Shown one piece after another: positions 15,898-25,395 of a stretch of DNA of 64,000 bases. Origin of the DNA: an uncultured Collinsella sp. (GTDB lineage Bacteria > Actinomycetota > Coriobacteriia > Coriobacteriales > Coriobacteriaceae); NCBI GenBank assembly GCA_947001705.1, contig CAMQHT010000007.1, positions 1 to 64,000 of the forward strand, written 5' to 3'. The notes beneath the pieces were generated by a model. The model did not search any database. It was given only the letters and a program-made list of their open reading frames with translations, and was not told where the DNA came from. The number at the start of each line of letters is the position of its first letter. Within the stretch, counting starts at the first letter, position 1. The translations under genes were made by a program, and so were the position numbers.

Positions 15898-18279
15898 CTA
15901 TAGATCCAACGCCTTTTTCGCAGCATCGACCGGGTCGCCATCCATGTAGAACACCGGGCTCAACCCCGAAATAATCTCGGACGAAACGCTCTGCAGGCCC
16001 GCGATGGCGCTCAGCGGCAATATCACGCGCTTGGCGCCGGCGTTTTTGGCCACGCGCATAATGTCCTCGAGCCCGCGGATCTCGTCCATAGAGCCCGACA
16101 TGCGCAAGATTCCCGGAATCGCAAGCGCAGGCATCACCGGGCGGTTGCACGCAGCAGAGCAAAGTCCCACAAACTCGGCGAGCGAAACTTCCTCGGACAG
16201 GCCCTTGCTCTGCAGGTCGTTGTAGAACAGCAGGTAATCCTTGGAGCCAATGTGCATGCCCGGCGCCACGCGGTTCGCCAGGTTCACAAAATTGTCGAAC
16301 GCGGCCTCAAGCGTATCGCGCACCGGCTTGTTAAAGGCCACGCCCTCGTACTTAAACTTGCACTCGCCGGCAACGGCCTTGTTCTCCAGCTTGTATACGG
16401 CAACCTCGCCGCCCTGCGACCTGCCCACGCCAAATACGTGGCCGGACAGCAGCGGCCCGTCGGGAATCAGCGTGTCCTCGGTCTGCTCGGGCACGCGCAC
16501 CACGTGCACGTCCTGCGGGTTGTCGGCATCCATATAACCCAGGTTGACGTCGATAAACTCGACGCCCGCCATAATCTTGAGCTGTTCCTTTACACGGCGA
16601 CGGCCCTCGATGGCGTAGTCCAGCAGCCAGTGCACGTCGTCCTTGTCCATAGCCTCGTCGGGGAACAGCAGCTTGGCCAGGCCGCTAAAGGTCTTGCGCA
16701 CGGCGATCTCGTCACGCTTGTTAAAGTCGCTGTTAAAGCGGAAATACCGGTCGATATGGTGCGTAAAGTCCTTGCGACGCATCTCCTTGCAAAACTCCGA
16801 CAGGCAGTCGGTGATTAAGCCGTAATGCCCGGTCAACAGGCTCGAGCGCATCTTGGGAATCTCCCAGCCCGGCAGGTAATAGTGGATACGGTCGAAGAAG
16901 GCCGAATCGTTGTTAAACTCCGGCGGGAACGGATCAAACAGGTGCGTGGTCTTAAGGACGTTTTGCACGGTGTCGTTGATGTTGCCCTCAAAGACCATGG
17001 AGGCATCGGCGTTAATCTGGTCGCGGCCGCGCGCGTAGCTGCCACTCGCCATATAGTCCTTCATAATCTGCACGGCGTTGGTGTCCTTAAAGCGCATGCC
17101 GGCGACCTCGTCGAACGTCACGCAATCCCAATGGCCCACCAAGCCCACGCGATCGGCGCGCATGGAGTTCATACGGCCGAACAGGTTGGCCGTGGTGGTC
17201 TGCCCGCCCGAAAGCAAAATGGCGTAGGGCGAAACCTCTTTGTAGATATGGCTCTTGCCGGTGCCGCGGGGACCAAGCTCGCACAGATTGTAGTTGCGCT
17301 CGATCAGCGGCACCATGCGCTCGATAAAGTGCAGGCGCTCCTTCTCCGAAAGCTCGCTGGGCTCATAGCCGGCAGAGCGCAGCAGCATGTTGAGCCACTC
17401 GTCACGCGAGAAATACTGACGCTCCTCGATCATTGCGTCCAGGTCCAGGTTGGGCATCTGGATGGGCGTGAGCGACGCCACGCTAAACGGAGAGTCCTCG
17501 GGTCCGCGCTTTTTGCGCTTGGCCTTGGAGCGGCGCGGCGCATCGTCGCCAAAGACCTCCATGCCAAACTCATCTTCCTCTTCCATGGGATGACGATACT
17601 CGATGCTCATAATGCACCAAATACCACCCTGGAGAATCTTGGAATAGTCGCGCACGTATTCGGCCGGCATCACAAACGGCTCAATGGTCAGGTTGGCAAA
17701 CGACGCCACGTAGATGTCTTTGTACTCGTCGAGCTTGGCCGTCACCTTATCGATGATGGTAAAGCGACCCAGCTCGCGGATCTTGGACTTAATGCGCTCG
17801 GACTCGTCGGGACGCACGTAGTTATCGGTGAGGATCTTGCGGATGCGCCCCAGGCCCTCCGCCACGGCGTCCTCGTCGTCGGTTGAGCAGTACATGCCCA
17901 GCAGGTACTCCAGCACAAAGGTGGGCACGTTGGCGCCGCGCTTCATAAGGGCCGTCAGGTCCTTGCGCACGATCTTGCCGCCAAAGTGCTCGAGCAGCTT
18001 ACCGTCCAGCACATCCATGTCGTAACCGTCGTCCTCGGGAGCCTCGGCCGCGGCCTGGGCATAGCCATCGGTCGAGGACTCGTCCTCGACGGGCACCTCG
18101 GCCTCAGCGGGCGCAGCGGTCTCCGTCGGCTCCGGGACAAGCGCGGAAGCCACGGCCTCCGCGGCAGTCTCAGCCTCCGGGGCAGGCACGGCCTCCCCTG
18201 CAGGCACCGCAGCCTGCGCCGGCGCATCCGCATCAATCGAGGGAACTTCCCACAGATCGTCGTCATGGCTATCAAACAT
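15898..18279 (-). CDS. brxL: BREX system Lon-like ATPase BrxL
   Basis: A 793-residue AAA+ protein of the BrxL family, required for phage exclusion in type 1 BREX and reported to form DNA-binding ring assemblies. An Ala/Pro/Glu-rich tail of about 75 residues comes first, followed by the family core. The P-loop GPRGTGKSHIY is near residue 339 and WDCVTFDEVAG (Walker B) near 387. The C-terminal Lon-like domain contains GAKRVILP, but the canonical Lon DGPSAG serine motif is not recognisable, so protease activity is doubtful. The start is ATG 18279 because AGGAG sits 8 bases before it, right after the pglZ stop. Relatives are often about 690 residues, the excess being the N-terminal tail. Confidence 0.92.
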   Translation of the reverse strand: MFDSHDDDLWEVPSIDADAPAQAAVPAGEAVPAPEAETAAEAVASALVPEPTETAAPAEAEVPVEDESSTDGYAQAAAEAPEDDGYDMDVLDGKLLEHFGGKIVRKDLTALMKRGANVPTFVLEYLLGMYCSTDDEDAVAEGLGRIRKILTDNYVRPDESERIKSKIRELGRFTIIDKVTAKLDEYKDIYVASFANLTIEPFVMPAEYVRDYSKILQGGIWCIMSIEYRHPMEEEDEFGMEVFGDDAPRRSKAKRKKRGPEDSPFSVASLTPIQMPNLDLDAMIEERQYFSRDEWLNMLLRSAGYEPSELSEKERLHFIERMVPLIERNYNLCELGPRGTGKSHIYKEVSPYAILLSGGQTTTANLFGRMNSMRADRVGLVGHWDCVTFDEVAGMRFKDTNAVQIMKDYMASGSYARGRDQINADASMVFEGNINDTVQNVLKTTHLFDPFPPEFNNDSAFFDRIHYYLPGWEIPKMRSSLLTGHYGLITDCLSEFCKEMRRKDFTHHIDRYFRFNSDFNKRDEIAVRKTFSGLAKLLFPDEAMDKDDVHWLLDYAIEGRRRVKEQLKIMAGVEFIDVNLGYMDADNPQDVHVVRVPEQTEDTLIPDGPLLSGHVFGVGRSQGGEVAVYKLENKAVAGECKFKYEGVAFNKPVRDTLEAAFDNFVNLANRVAPGMHIGSKDYLLFYNDLQSKGLSEEVSLAEFVGLCSAACNRPVMPALAIPGILRMSGSMDEIRGLEDIMRVAKNAGAKRVILPLSAIAGLQSVSSEIISGLSPVFYMDGDPVDAAKKALDL

Positions 18280-18290
18280 AGGGCACACTC

Positions 18291-20999
18291 CTAAAAACCA
18301 AAGTCAGCAACAGGGGCAAACGAAACAGCGATGGTATACGTCTCGCGCCAAACGATCTTGCCCGTCTCGCGCTCGCGGCAAACCAGATAGTACGGACCCT
18401 TGGCCGAGAATCCATCCGCCGCATGCAGCGCAAACTTGGCATGCACCACGCGCTCCTGCGAGTTAACAGAAGTCTTGTTGGCATGCGCCTTGACCGTATC
18501 GCTCACCTCGTTGCCACTTGCATCGGTAAACACCAGCTCGTACTCGCACGGCAAGACCTTACCTTGGGCAGGTTCTTCCTGGATCAAGTTGACCGAGAAG
18601 AGCGAGTTGGTCACTCGGCGTCCCTCACTTAGCACGCGCAGCGTCGCCGCGCGCGTGTCGACAAAGTCCTTGGAACCCGAGCGCGCACGCCAAAAACCGA
18701 TAACGGGCACGCAGAGCTCCTGCAGGCTCATGCCGCCGTGGACGTAGTTGTTAGTGCCGCCGGGACGCTTGAAGTGCACGTTCTCGCGCGGGGCAAACCC
18801 CTCAAAACCGGCGCCCAAACGTCCCATGTCAACATTAACAAACACGCCGCGCACCTCGTCCGAAAGCTCGCCCACGGCCTCGTTGGGCACCACCAGATGA
18901 CGCTTGCCGTACATGACGGGAGCGTCAAGGACGGGAAGGTCCGGTTTGCCGAGCATCTGGCACTCGCTGAGCTCACGACGCGTGTAAATAAAGCCGTGGT
19001 CCGCCGTTATGACAACACGCGCGCCCGGGGCGTCGGTGCACACGCGGCGCGCCAACGCGGCAAGTTCCTCCACGGTGTCCGCGCAGGCATCGAAAACGTC
19101 ATCCTGCGTAGCGGCCTTCTCGCCCGTGGCATCGATCTTGTTGTGGAAGAGATAGACGAGCCTGGAGTCCTTGAGCAGCGCTTTGCGCTCGGTTCCCGCC
19201 ATGTTGAGGTATGCGCTCGAGCGCAAGGCGCGGGCCGTGGACTCAACGTAGGTAAGCACAGCCTCGCGCTGCGGAGTCGTCGCAGCGGGCATGCCGTCAG
19301 CCAGCACAAACGAGCCATCCGCTGCAAGCTTAAGCGCTTGGTGCGGCAGCAGCGCGGGCATACCCACCTCGGTAATGGAGGGAAAGACCGCCTGCATGCT
19401 AGAGACCTTGACGTTGCCGCCGCGCTCGCGCTCGAGCAGTGCCGCAACGTCGCGGGCCACCTCATAGCGCAGCGCGTCGCTCACGATAACGACCGTCGTT
19501 TTGGCAGAGCCCACAAAGGTGGGCAGCACATGCCAGTAGAACTCATCCTGTCGTTCGGGACCCTCGATGTAGCCGCAATCGGCCCACTCCCCTTGCGCAG
19601 CGGTCGCCCAGCAGGCATTGGCGTCGGCCAAGAACCAGTTGCTGTAGAGATTCTCCGCCCAGTCCGCCACAGCGCGGGCAGGCTCCTCGAGCGTATCGCA
19701 CTCGACGGAGCGCGCCCGCAGATACGCGGTGCACATATGGCGATAGGCAGCATCCATGGAATACCAATCGGACGTATAGGCATCCCACACCTGCTGGGGC
19801 TGCGCCAGATGGAAGCCGCCCGCGTGCGCCTGTCTAAACGCGCATATATCGGCCACAGCGGCAAGCAGGTCAAAGTAGCTCTCGACACGACGGTACCAGC
19901 TTAGGTCGCAGCGACGCGCAACAAATGCGCGCGCATCCTCAACACGGTCCGCGCCCTGGGCAAACGAGCAGAACAGCTGCGAGAGCACGGCCTCATTGAC
20001 GCACGGAAACACATCAAGCGAGGTCAGCACATCGATCGGCAAGGTCTCGAACCGTGCAAAGAGTCCGCGGGCGTCCTCAACCAAACGGCAAATCTCAAAT
20101 AGGTCCTCGCTCGATGCCTGGGTATCGGCTGTCTGGTCCCACGTACGCACCGCCTCAAGGCAATAGGGCCCGTAGGCGGGAGCCACATGGCTCTCAAGCC
20201 CCTTGAGCGCTCCCTCGGGAATCGCTGTGGATGCCGCCGTAAGGAACACGTGGGATGCCAGTGCAAGCAGCGAATCACGCTCATACAGCGGCCCCTCAAA
20301 CCCATAGCAACGCACAATGAAGGCAGAGAGAACATCGCGCGCACAGTACTTGTCCGCCAACTCGGCCAGTGCCTCGGGCCCCTCGTGCAGCAGCATGGTC
20401 ATACAGCCGCGCAGTACAAACGCGGGCCGCGCGTCGCCAGGCTCTTTACCGCCAAAAATCACCGTAAGGATGCCAAGTTCGATATCGGATGCGCCCGAGG
20501 CATGCGGAACACACGCGGCAAACTTAGCGCAGCGGGTCTTGGCATCATAGAACGTCTTGTGCTCGCGCAGACTCTCGCGCACGGCGTCAATATTCTCGAT
20601 ACCCAGCTGATCGGCCAAAAGTGAAAGATAGTCAGCCTGGAACTGATCGGCATACAGCTCAGCATCGGCAAGCCAATCGCCCTCAAGCCTGCCGCGCGGG
20701 CAACGGCGATACAACAAGATATCGCTCGCAAGGTCATCGCGGTTGATAAGCTTCTTGACGGCAAACATGCGGCCCTCGCAGGCCTCAATAAATCGCACCG
20801 GGCGTTCAAAGTCACCTTGAACAGGCATAACGCCGTCATCGGTCCCCGCGCCATCGAATCCCTCGGCGGCCAATCGCTCAAACTCAGGGGCAAACTCGCC
20901 GTCCGCATCGTGCCAAACCACCACACGGCGGGGCATACATGCGAGCAACGGTTGCAAAAACCGCAGTTTGAGCTGTTCTTCTACATCGATCTTGGGCAT
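18291..20999 (-). CDS. pglZ: BREX-1 alkaline-phosphatase-superfamily protein PglZ
   Basis: A 902-residue PglZ, a core BREX component of the alkaline phosphatase superfamily. The phosphatase-like metal motifs are present: VIVSDALRYEVARDV near residue 506 and VITADHGFIYTRRE near 663. The N-terminal MPKIDVEEQLKLRF start and HDADGEF are typical of the BREX-1 subtype. AAGGATATTC precedes the ATG. The stop is only 12 bases from the brxL start, so the two are cotranscribed. PglZ proteins bind PglX, so the divided PglX upstream would have to be assembled with this protein. Confidence 0.94.
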   Translation of the reverse strand: MPKIDVEEQLKLRFLQPLLACMPRRVVVWHDADGEFAPEFERLAAEGFDGAGTDDGVMPVQGDFERPVRFIEACEGRMFAVKKLINRDDLASDILLYRRCPRGRLEGDWLADAELYADQFQADYLSLLADQLGIENIDAVRESLREHKTFYDAKTRCAKFAACVPHASGASDIELGILTVIFGGKEPGDARPAFVLRGCMTMLLHEGPEALAELADKYCARDVLSAFIVRCYGFEGPLYERDSLLALASHVFLTAASTAIPEGALKGLESHVAPAYGPYCLEAVRTWDQTADTQASSEDLFEICRLVEDARGLFARFETLPIDVLTSLDVFPCVNEAVLSQLFCSFAQGADRVEDARAFVARRCDLSWYRRVESYFDLLAAVADICAFRQAHAGGFHLAQPQQVWDAYTSDWYSMDAAYRHMCTAYLRARSVECDTLEEPARAVADWAENLYSNWFLADANACWATAAQGEWADCGYIEGPERQDEFYWHVLPTFVGSAKTTVVIVSDALRYEVARDVAALLERERGGNVKVSSMQAVFPSITEVGMPALLPHQALKLAADGSFVLADGMPAATTPQREAVLTYVESTARALRSSAYLNMAGTERKALLKDSRLVYLFHNKIDATGEKAATQDDVFDACADTVEELAALARRVCTDAPGARVVITADHGFIYTRRELSECQMLGKPDLPVLDAPVMYGKRHLVVPNEAVGELSDEVRGVFVNVDMGRLGAGFEGFAPRENVHFKRPGGTNNYVHGGMSLQELCVPVIGFWRARSGSKDFVDTRAATLRVLSEGRRVTNSLFSVNLIQEEPAQGKVLPCEYELVFTDASGNEVSDTVKAHANKTSVNSQERVVHAKFALHAADGFSAKGPYYLVCRERETGKIVWRETYTIAVSFAPVADFGF

Positions 21000-21022
21000 G
21001 AATATCCTTACCGTATCTGCAG

Positions 21023-21991
21023 TTACTTGATCTTTGCCAGCACATCCTGAAACTTGGCGTAGTTGACCTTGACGCCGTCATCCAGGTCGATCTTAATCAT
21101 CTGGTCTGCCAAGTGATGCAGCTTCTCCTCGTAGCCAATGGTCTCTTTGAGCTGGTCGTTGAGCTTTTTGACGCGCTTATCCAAGCGCACGCGCTCGCCG
21201 CGCTCGGCACTGGCAAGGGCATCGTTGGCATAGCCGATCTGCGAGCGATAGCGCTCCTGCTGCTCATGCACATAGTCGGTGCGGATGCGAGCCAACAGGT
21301 CGGGCTGATAGCGATGCATGTAAACAAGGCACTTGAAGCCGTTCTTTTTTCCACTGTCGAACAGCCAGTAGATGGGACGCTTCTTATAGGTCTGGCAGTG
21401 GTCCTTAAAGAAGTCCTTCAAAAAGTAGGCGCGGATTACCTCCCGCGAGGTACCCTTGCCGCCGATCGCCTCGGCAATAAAGGCCAGGTTCTGCTCGAGC
21501 GTCTCCTCGCCGTACACGGTGCGCACAAAGTCGATAAAGTAACGCACGATGTCGTCGTCAAAGTACTCGTCATCGGTAATGGGCAGCACGTTGTCGCTAT
21601 CGGGCATAAAGGTCACGTGATCGGGATCGGGCATCTTGGCCAAATAGTCGTCGACCGTGGCGCCTTGATCGGCCAGAACCAGCCCGTCCACATCCAGCGA
21701 ATAGCGGCCAAACATGCAGCCGACGGCATAGCTTATGAGCGAGGTGACCTCGTCGCGCTTGGTACGCACGTATTTGTTGCCCTTATAGCTCTCGGGAATC
21801 TCATCTGCGGTATCGAAGATGCGCGCCACCGAAACGTACTTGTCCTCGACCTCGATGGGTACCTCGCCCTCCATGTTGTAGATCTTGGCAAAGATTCGGT
21901 TGAGCTCTTCCTCGTTAGCGCGAAGCTGCTCAAAGCGAGCATTGACCTCGGCCTTGCGAGCCTCATATTTATCTTGAAGTAAAGTGGCCAT
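21023..21991 (-). CDS. pglX: C-terminal portion of BREX methyltransferase PglX, encoded separately
   Basis: 322 residues that correspond to the conserved C-terminal region of PglX. It contains RANEEELNRIF, EVEDKYVSV, SYAVGCMFGRYSLD, RPIYWLFDSGKKNGFKCLVY and YMHRYQPDLLARIR, all normally found past the methyltransferase and recognition regions of one long PglX. It has its own ATG with AAGGA upstream and no methyltransferase motifs. Together with the 831-residue part the sum (1,153) matches a normal PglX (about 1,150-1,225). It starts almost exactly where the other part stops in the family alignment. Either the two chains reassemble, or the system is inactivated or switchable. Confidence 0.88.
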   Translation of the reverse strand: MATLLQDKYEARKAEVNARFEQLRANEEELNRIFAKIYNMEGEVPIEVEDKYVSVARIFDTADEIPESYKGNKYVRTKRDEVTSLISYAVGCMFGRYSLDVDGLVLADQGATVDDYLAKMPDPDHVTFMPDSDNVLPITDDEYFDDDIVRYFIDFVRTVYGEETLEQNLAFIAEAIGGKGTSREVIRAYFLKDFFKDHCQTYKKRPIYWLFDSGKKNGFKCLVYMHRYQPDLLARIRTDYVHEQQERYRSQIGYANDALASAERGERVRLDKRVKKLNDQLKETIGYEEKLHHLADQMIKIDLDDGVKVNYAKFQDVLAKIK

Positions 21992-22132
21992 GGTAGGCCA
22001 TCCTTTCGTTGCTGTTGGAAACCACTGCGAAAAAATGGATTGCAGTATCCAAAAAAACCGCTAAAACGCTCTCCCCGCTGTACAGGAAGCTTGAGGAACT
22101 AAGGCGATGCAATTTCGCACCTATTCTAACTA
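21992..22132. other. AT-rich gap between the HEPN-like gene and pglX C-terminal part
   Basis: 141 bases with runs of A and T and no supported gene. A short plus-strand reading frame crosses it but continues antisense into the HEPN-like gene and has no ribosome site, so it is not called. This is one edge of the AT-rich block. Confidence 0.5.
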
Positions 22133-22825
22133 CTAGCTTTTATCTCTATATCTCTTGTCTCTTAGCGAGAGCAGATTCACCCATGCATCAAGCGTATCCT
22201 CTTTCAGTAGCATTCTTGCCGTGACGTTTCCTTTACCGTTTGCGTCCTGTAAAGCCCACCACACTGATCCATCGGGCTTAACAACTCGCAAATATTGACC
22301 ATGAGCGAGAGCATTCCTCAGATGTCTAAAAACGGCGTCAAGTCTTCTAAATGAACTTTTATTCTGTTTTCTCCTGCCTGTTTTGGTCTTCGCACCCGGC
22401 TTGAATTCTGAAAGCCCAGCAATCCTTTTGTTAAGACAAGCCGCTGTTGATAAGCAAATGAGGGCAAACTCGTAATCTCGTTTAATAAAATCAGATGAAT
22501 CGCTACCTGCTTCGTGGGCCGCTTTTGCAAGGTCATTAGGGGTATATGCCCATCTTGTTTTAACGGCACTGTCGAAACACATCTGTTCAAGAAACGCATT
22601 TGCCTGAACAGTAGTATAAATATTCAAATCAGTAATAAACCCATTGGTCTGCCTCGTAGCATCAATAGCTTCTGATTCGGATACAAATCTTTGCAAATAT
22701 ATGCGTAGTTTTTTCTTAGAGACATCGTCCTTATACGATTCATGAACCTGTTTTATCCACGACACATCATTCTTAAGAGGTGGATGTGCGCATTTATTAT
22801 TGTTAGCCTTTTTCTTCTGCGACAT
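22133..22825 (-). CDS. HEPN-like protein inserted between the two parts of pglX
   Basis: A 230-residue, basic, AT-rich-coded protein not recognised by name. The segment FRHLRNALAHGQY carries the HEPN ribonuclease signature R-x4-H (R170, H175), embedded in helical sequence. The first 20 residues are Lys/Asn-rich, and residues 145-160 are also basic. HEPN proteins are common RNA-cleaving toxins and abortive-infection effectors, so an RNA-cleaving role is plausible but unproven. The stop of the upstream pglX part overlaps its ribosome site (TTTAGGAG, then ATG), leaving an 8-base gap, so the two are translated together. Codon use is much richer in A/T than in pglZ or brxC, indicating acquisition. 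Confidence 0.75.
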   Translation of the reverse strand: MSQKKKANNNKCAHPPLKNDVSWIKQVHESYKDDVSKKKLRIYLQRFVSESEAIDATRQTNGFITDLNIYTTVQANAFLEQMCFDSAVKTRWAYTPNDLAKAAHEAGSDSSDFIKRDYEFALICLSTAACLNKRIAGLSEFKPGAKTKTGRRKQNKSSFRRLDAVFRHLRNALAHGQYLRVVKPDGSVWWALQDANGKGNVTARMLLKEDTLDAWVNLLSLRDKRYRDKS

Positions 22826-22833
22826 GTGGACTC

Positions 22834-25329
22834 CTAAACGAGAGGATGACGCTTGAAATCCCAGGAGGTTTCAAACGAGTCCCAGTCGGTTTTTGATAAT
22901 CCTCTGCTTTCCTTAAATAACCCGTCTACGAGATTGAAGCAACTCAGTAGGACGGGAAATTTATCCACATCACCAGCGTTAACGTTCAGAGTTGGAGCGA
23001 TTAACGAAAAATACTCTTTAGAAACGCTGGAGTTAAGCAGCGACAACATATAACCGATTTTATCCTCAGGAACAAAAAGGCACATGCCGGCATGCTCTGA
23101 AAGACAATTGGACGCATACCTAAACGAAGGGATGGACGAAGTAATCGCCGACCATGAAATGGCGGGCTTGAATTTCAGTTCATCCGAATAATCTTGCGCA
23201 TGGTTTCCTTCACGCGAGGCCGACTCAAACACACTGTGACCGTTATTTGACCAATCAATTACAGAGTCAAGATTACCGAACCATTTACGATAAGAGCCTC
23301 CCTTTGTGCAGGGGTGCCATTTTCTGCCACTAAATAAATCGGATACAGATGATGACGAAAAACCGATAGTCCCAACGGCGCACTCCCACCAAAGCCTAAT
23401 GAACTTATCATTTTTACCAGTGATAATTCCTTTAGACGTTCTTCCGAACGAAGATAGTTTAACGCCATCAGCCATCGCAGAGAGTAGTCCGTCGCTTGCC
23501 CAGTAGGCGATGGGGATGCCGGGAATCTGCTTGAAGGTGCCGGCGTCGCGGCGGTAGAACCAGCCGCAATCGGGGTTTTGGATGGCCTCGACCAGTTTGA
23601 GCCTCTTGGCCTCAGAGCCGTTGATATCAACAAGGCGCACATAGGCGCCCTCGGCGTCCGAATGCTGGTTGTAGATCACGTCAGCTGTAACGTTGACGAC
23701 CTCGCCGCCGATAGCATCAAACGCGCGAGGTCCCAGATGGGCCATGGAAACGATTGTCTTGTTGTCGATAACCTTGGCGCGCATCTTCTCAAAGCTGCCC
23801 AGGAACATCCAACTCTGCATGGTAACCATTGCGGCGTAGCCCTTATCCTCGACAAGGTTAAAACCGCGCTCGATAAAGCACGTGCAGAGGTCGCTCTTCA
23901 CGTCGGGGTAGTTCTTCTTGATCCACTTGCTCATGAATGGATTAAAGCTGCTGCTGCCCATATACGGAGGATTCGCAACGGTGCAGGTAAAACGATGGGA
24001 CAGCTTCTCGCAGATGGCGGCAGCGCTTTCGAGCTTAGTTTTGGCCGTAGCGGCAAAAAGGTCATCGGAACAACTCGCGGCGGCAGCCTTGAGCTCGTCG
24101 ATCTCGTCCTCTGAAGGATTGAGCAGCGAACCGATCTCGCCCAAATGACTCAGCTCCTCGGCGAGCTTCTTGTTACCCGGCAGCTCGTCCTCCCCTAGCG
24201 GGATGCTCGAGAGCACGGTAACGTCGGCGCGAACGCCACGCCTAAAGAAGCGACGGTCGTGCTCGCGGGCGCACATGGCAAGCGCCAGCTCCGCGATCTG
24301 TGCCGCGCGGGAATCGATTTCCATGCCTGCAAGGTTTTTAGTAAGAATGAGCTCGGGAATCTCGCGCTCACGATAGCCGCGCTCCTCGTACATGGCAAAA
24401 AGCAGCTCAAACGCATAGACCAAGATATGGCCCGAGCCGCACGCCGGGTCGCAGAGCGTGATCTCCTCGGGGCTCGAGATGTAGATGAAGTCCTCGTGCT
24501 CCTCGTCGGGCTCGATGTAGTACTCCATGCGCTCGCGCAGCGAACTCCCCGGATTGTTGAGCATCCACAGACGGCCGAGCGAGTTCTGGACCATATAGCG
24601 CACGATCCACTCGGGGGTGAAGAGCTGCGTGGCAGGTGCGATATCCGCCGCCGCTGCCTTGCGCTTGGACTTGAAGAACTCGTCTTTAACGTCAGCGTTG
24701 TAATACTGATACATCCAGCCCAGAACGGTCACGCCCTCGCGCCAGTCCTCGTCAGCTAGGACGGCATTGAGTTTGCCCACCACACTGTCAGCCATCATGA
24801 GGCCCTGGGGCAACAGCAGCTCCATGGCTCCGCCCACGCGTTCAAAGACGCCCGGCAGGCAATCGGCAAGCTCCTCGCACTGAGCAACAAACAGGTAGCG
24901 CCACAACGGTTCATCCAAGCCCGCCATTTTGAGCTCGGCTATGCGATCGGTATCGGCCGTCGTTATCTCCACGTCCAGAGCATTCTCCACGGCCTCGCTA
25001 CCATGGCTGCCGTCCGCACGGCTCAGCATACGCATGCGGCTGGGGAGCCATCCGCGTGCATCCATAAAGCGAATGGCCACGATGCGGTTGAACCAGGTGT
25101 AGGCCGCTCGGTCGCAGAGCGCCTCGTGACCCACCTCTGCCTGCATGCGCAGCAGTTCATCGCGTTGCTCAACCTCAGCCGGGCTTAGGGGCAGGCTGTT
25201 GACGGTCTCGGACCCAGCGGGCGCAGGTGCAGGTTCGGTGATGCCGTAGCGCACCATCTGCGCCTCAACGCCTTTGATGAGCTCCGTGCGGGCCCAGGTG
25301 CAGAAGCTCTTAAGAGCAGAATCGTTCAT
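22834..25329 (-). CDS. pglX: BREX-1 adenine-specific DNA methyltransferase PglX, N-terminal part
   Basis: 831 residues with the N6-adenine methyltransferase core: CDPACGSGH (AdoMet, motif I) near residue 292 and NPPY (catalytic motif IV) near 453. PglX methylates the host recognition sequence and guides phage exclusion. The protein ends at FETSWDFKRHPLV, which in relatives is an internal point followed by about 320 more residues; these are encoded separately at 21,023. From about 23,480 to 22,834 (target-recognition region) the DNA becomes markedly AT-richer than the first part, consistent with replacement of the specificity region. The ATG follows AAAGG. It is 66 bases behind brxC. Confidence 0.93.
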   Translation of the reverse strand: MNDSALKSFCTWARTELIKGVEAQMVRYGITEPAPAPAGSETVNSLPLSPAEVEQRDELLRMQAEVGHEALCDRAAYTWFNRIVAIRFMDARGWLPSRMRMLSRADGSHGSEAVENALDVEITTADTDRIAELKMAGLDEPLWRYLFVAQCEELADCLPGVFERVGGAMELLLPQGLMMADSVVGKLNAVLADEDWREGVTVLGWMYQYYNADVKDEFFKSKRKAAAADIAPATQLFTPEWIVRYMVQNSLGRLWMLNNPGSSLRERMEYYIEPDEEHEDFIYISSPEEITLCDPACGSGHILVYAFELLFAMYEERGYREREIPELILTKNLAGMEIDSRAAQIAELALAMCAREHDRRFFRRGVRADVTVLSSIPLGEDELPGNKKLAEELSHLGEIGSLLNPSEDEIDELKAAAASCSDDLFAATAKTKLESAAAICEKLSHRFTCTVANPPYMGSSSFNPFMSKWIKKNYPDVKSDLCTCFIERGFNLVEDKGYAAMVTMQSWMFLGSFEKMRAKVIDNKTIVSMAHLGPRAFDAIGGEVVNVTADVIYNQHSDAEGAYVRLVDINGSEAKRLKLVEAIQNPDCGWFYRRDAGTFKQIPGIPIAYWASDGLLSAMADGVKLSSFGRTSKGIITGKNDKFIRLWWECAVGTIGFSSSSVSDLFSGRKWHPCTKGGSYRKWFGNLDSVIDWSNNGHSVFESASREGNHAQDYSDELKFKPAISWSAITSSIPSFRYASNCLSEHAGMCLFVPEDKIGYMLSLLNSSVSKEYFSLIAPTLNVNAGDVDKFPVLLSCFNLVDGLFKESRGLSKTDWDSFETSWDFKRHPLV

Positions 25330-25395
25330 GGTTGATGAGCCTTTCTAAACGCCATAAGCAACCGGCGCACGTTTTGGCGCCGGTTGCCCCGCGGG

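Noticed and set aside
22009..22224. A 71-codon plus-strand frame in the gap beside the HEPN-like gene
   Set aside because: No ribosome site, continues antisense into the HEPN-like gene, composition unlike local genes.
21023..25329. Explaining the split pglX as a sequencing frameshift
   Set aside because: The two parts are separated by about 840 bases including a full gene with its own ribosome site, so a base error cannot account for it.
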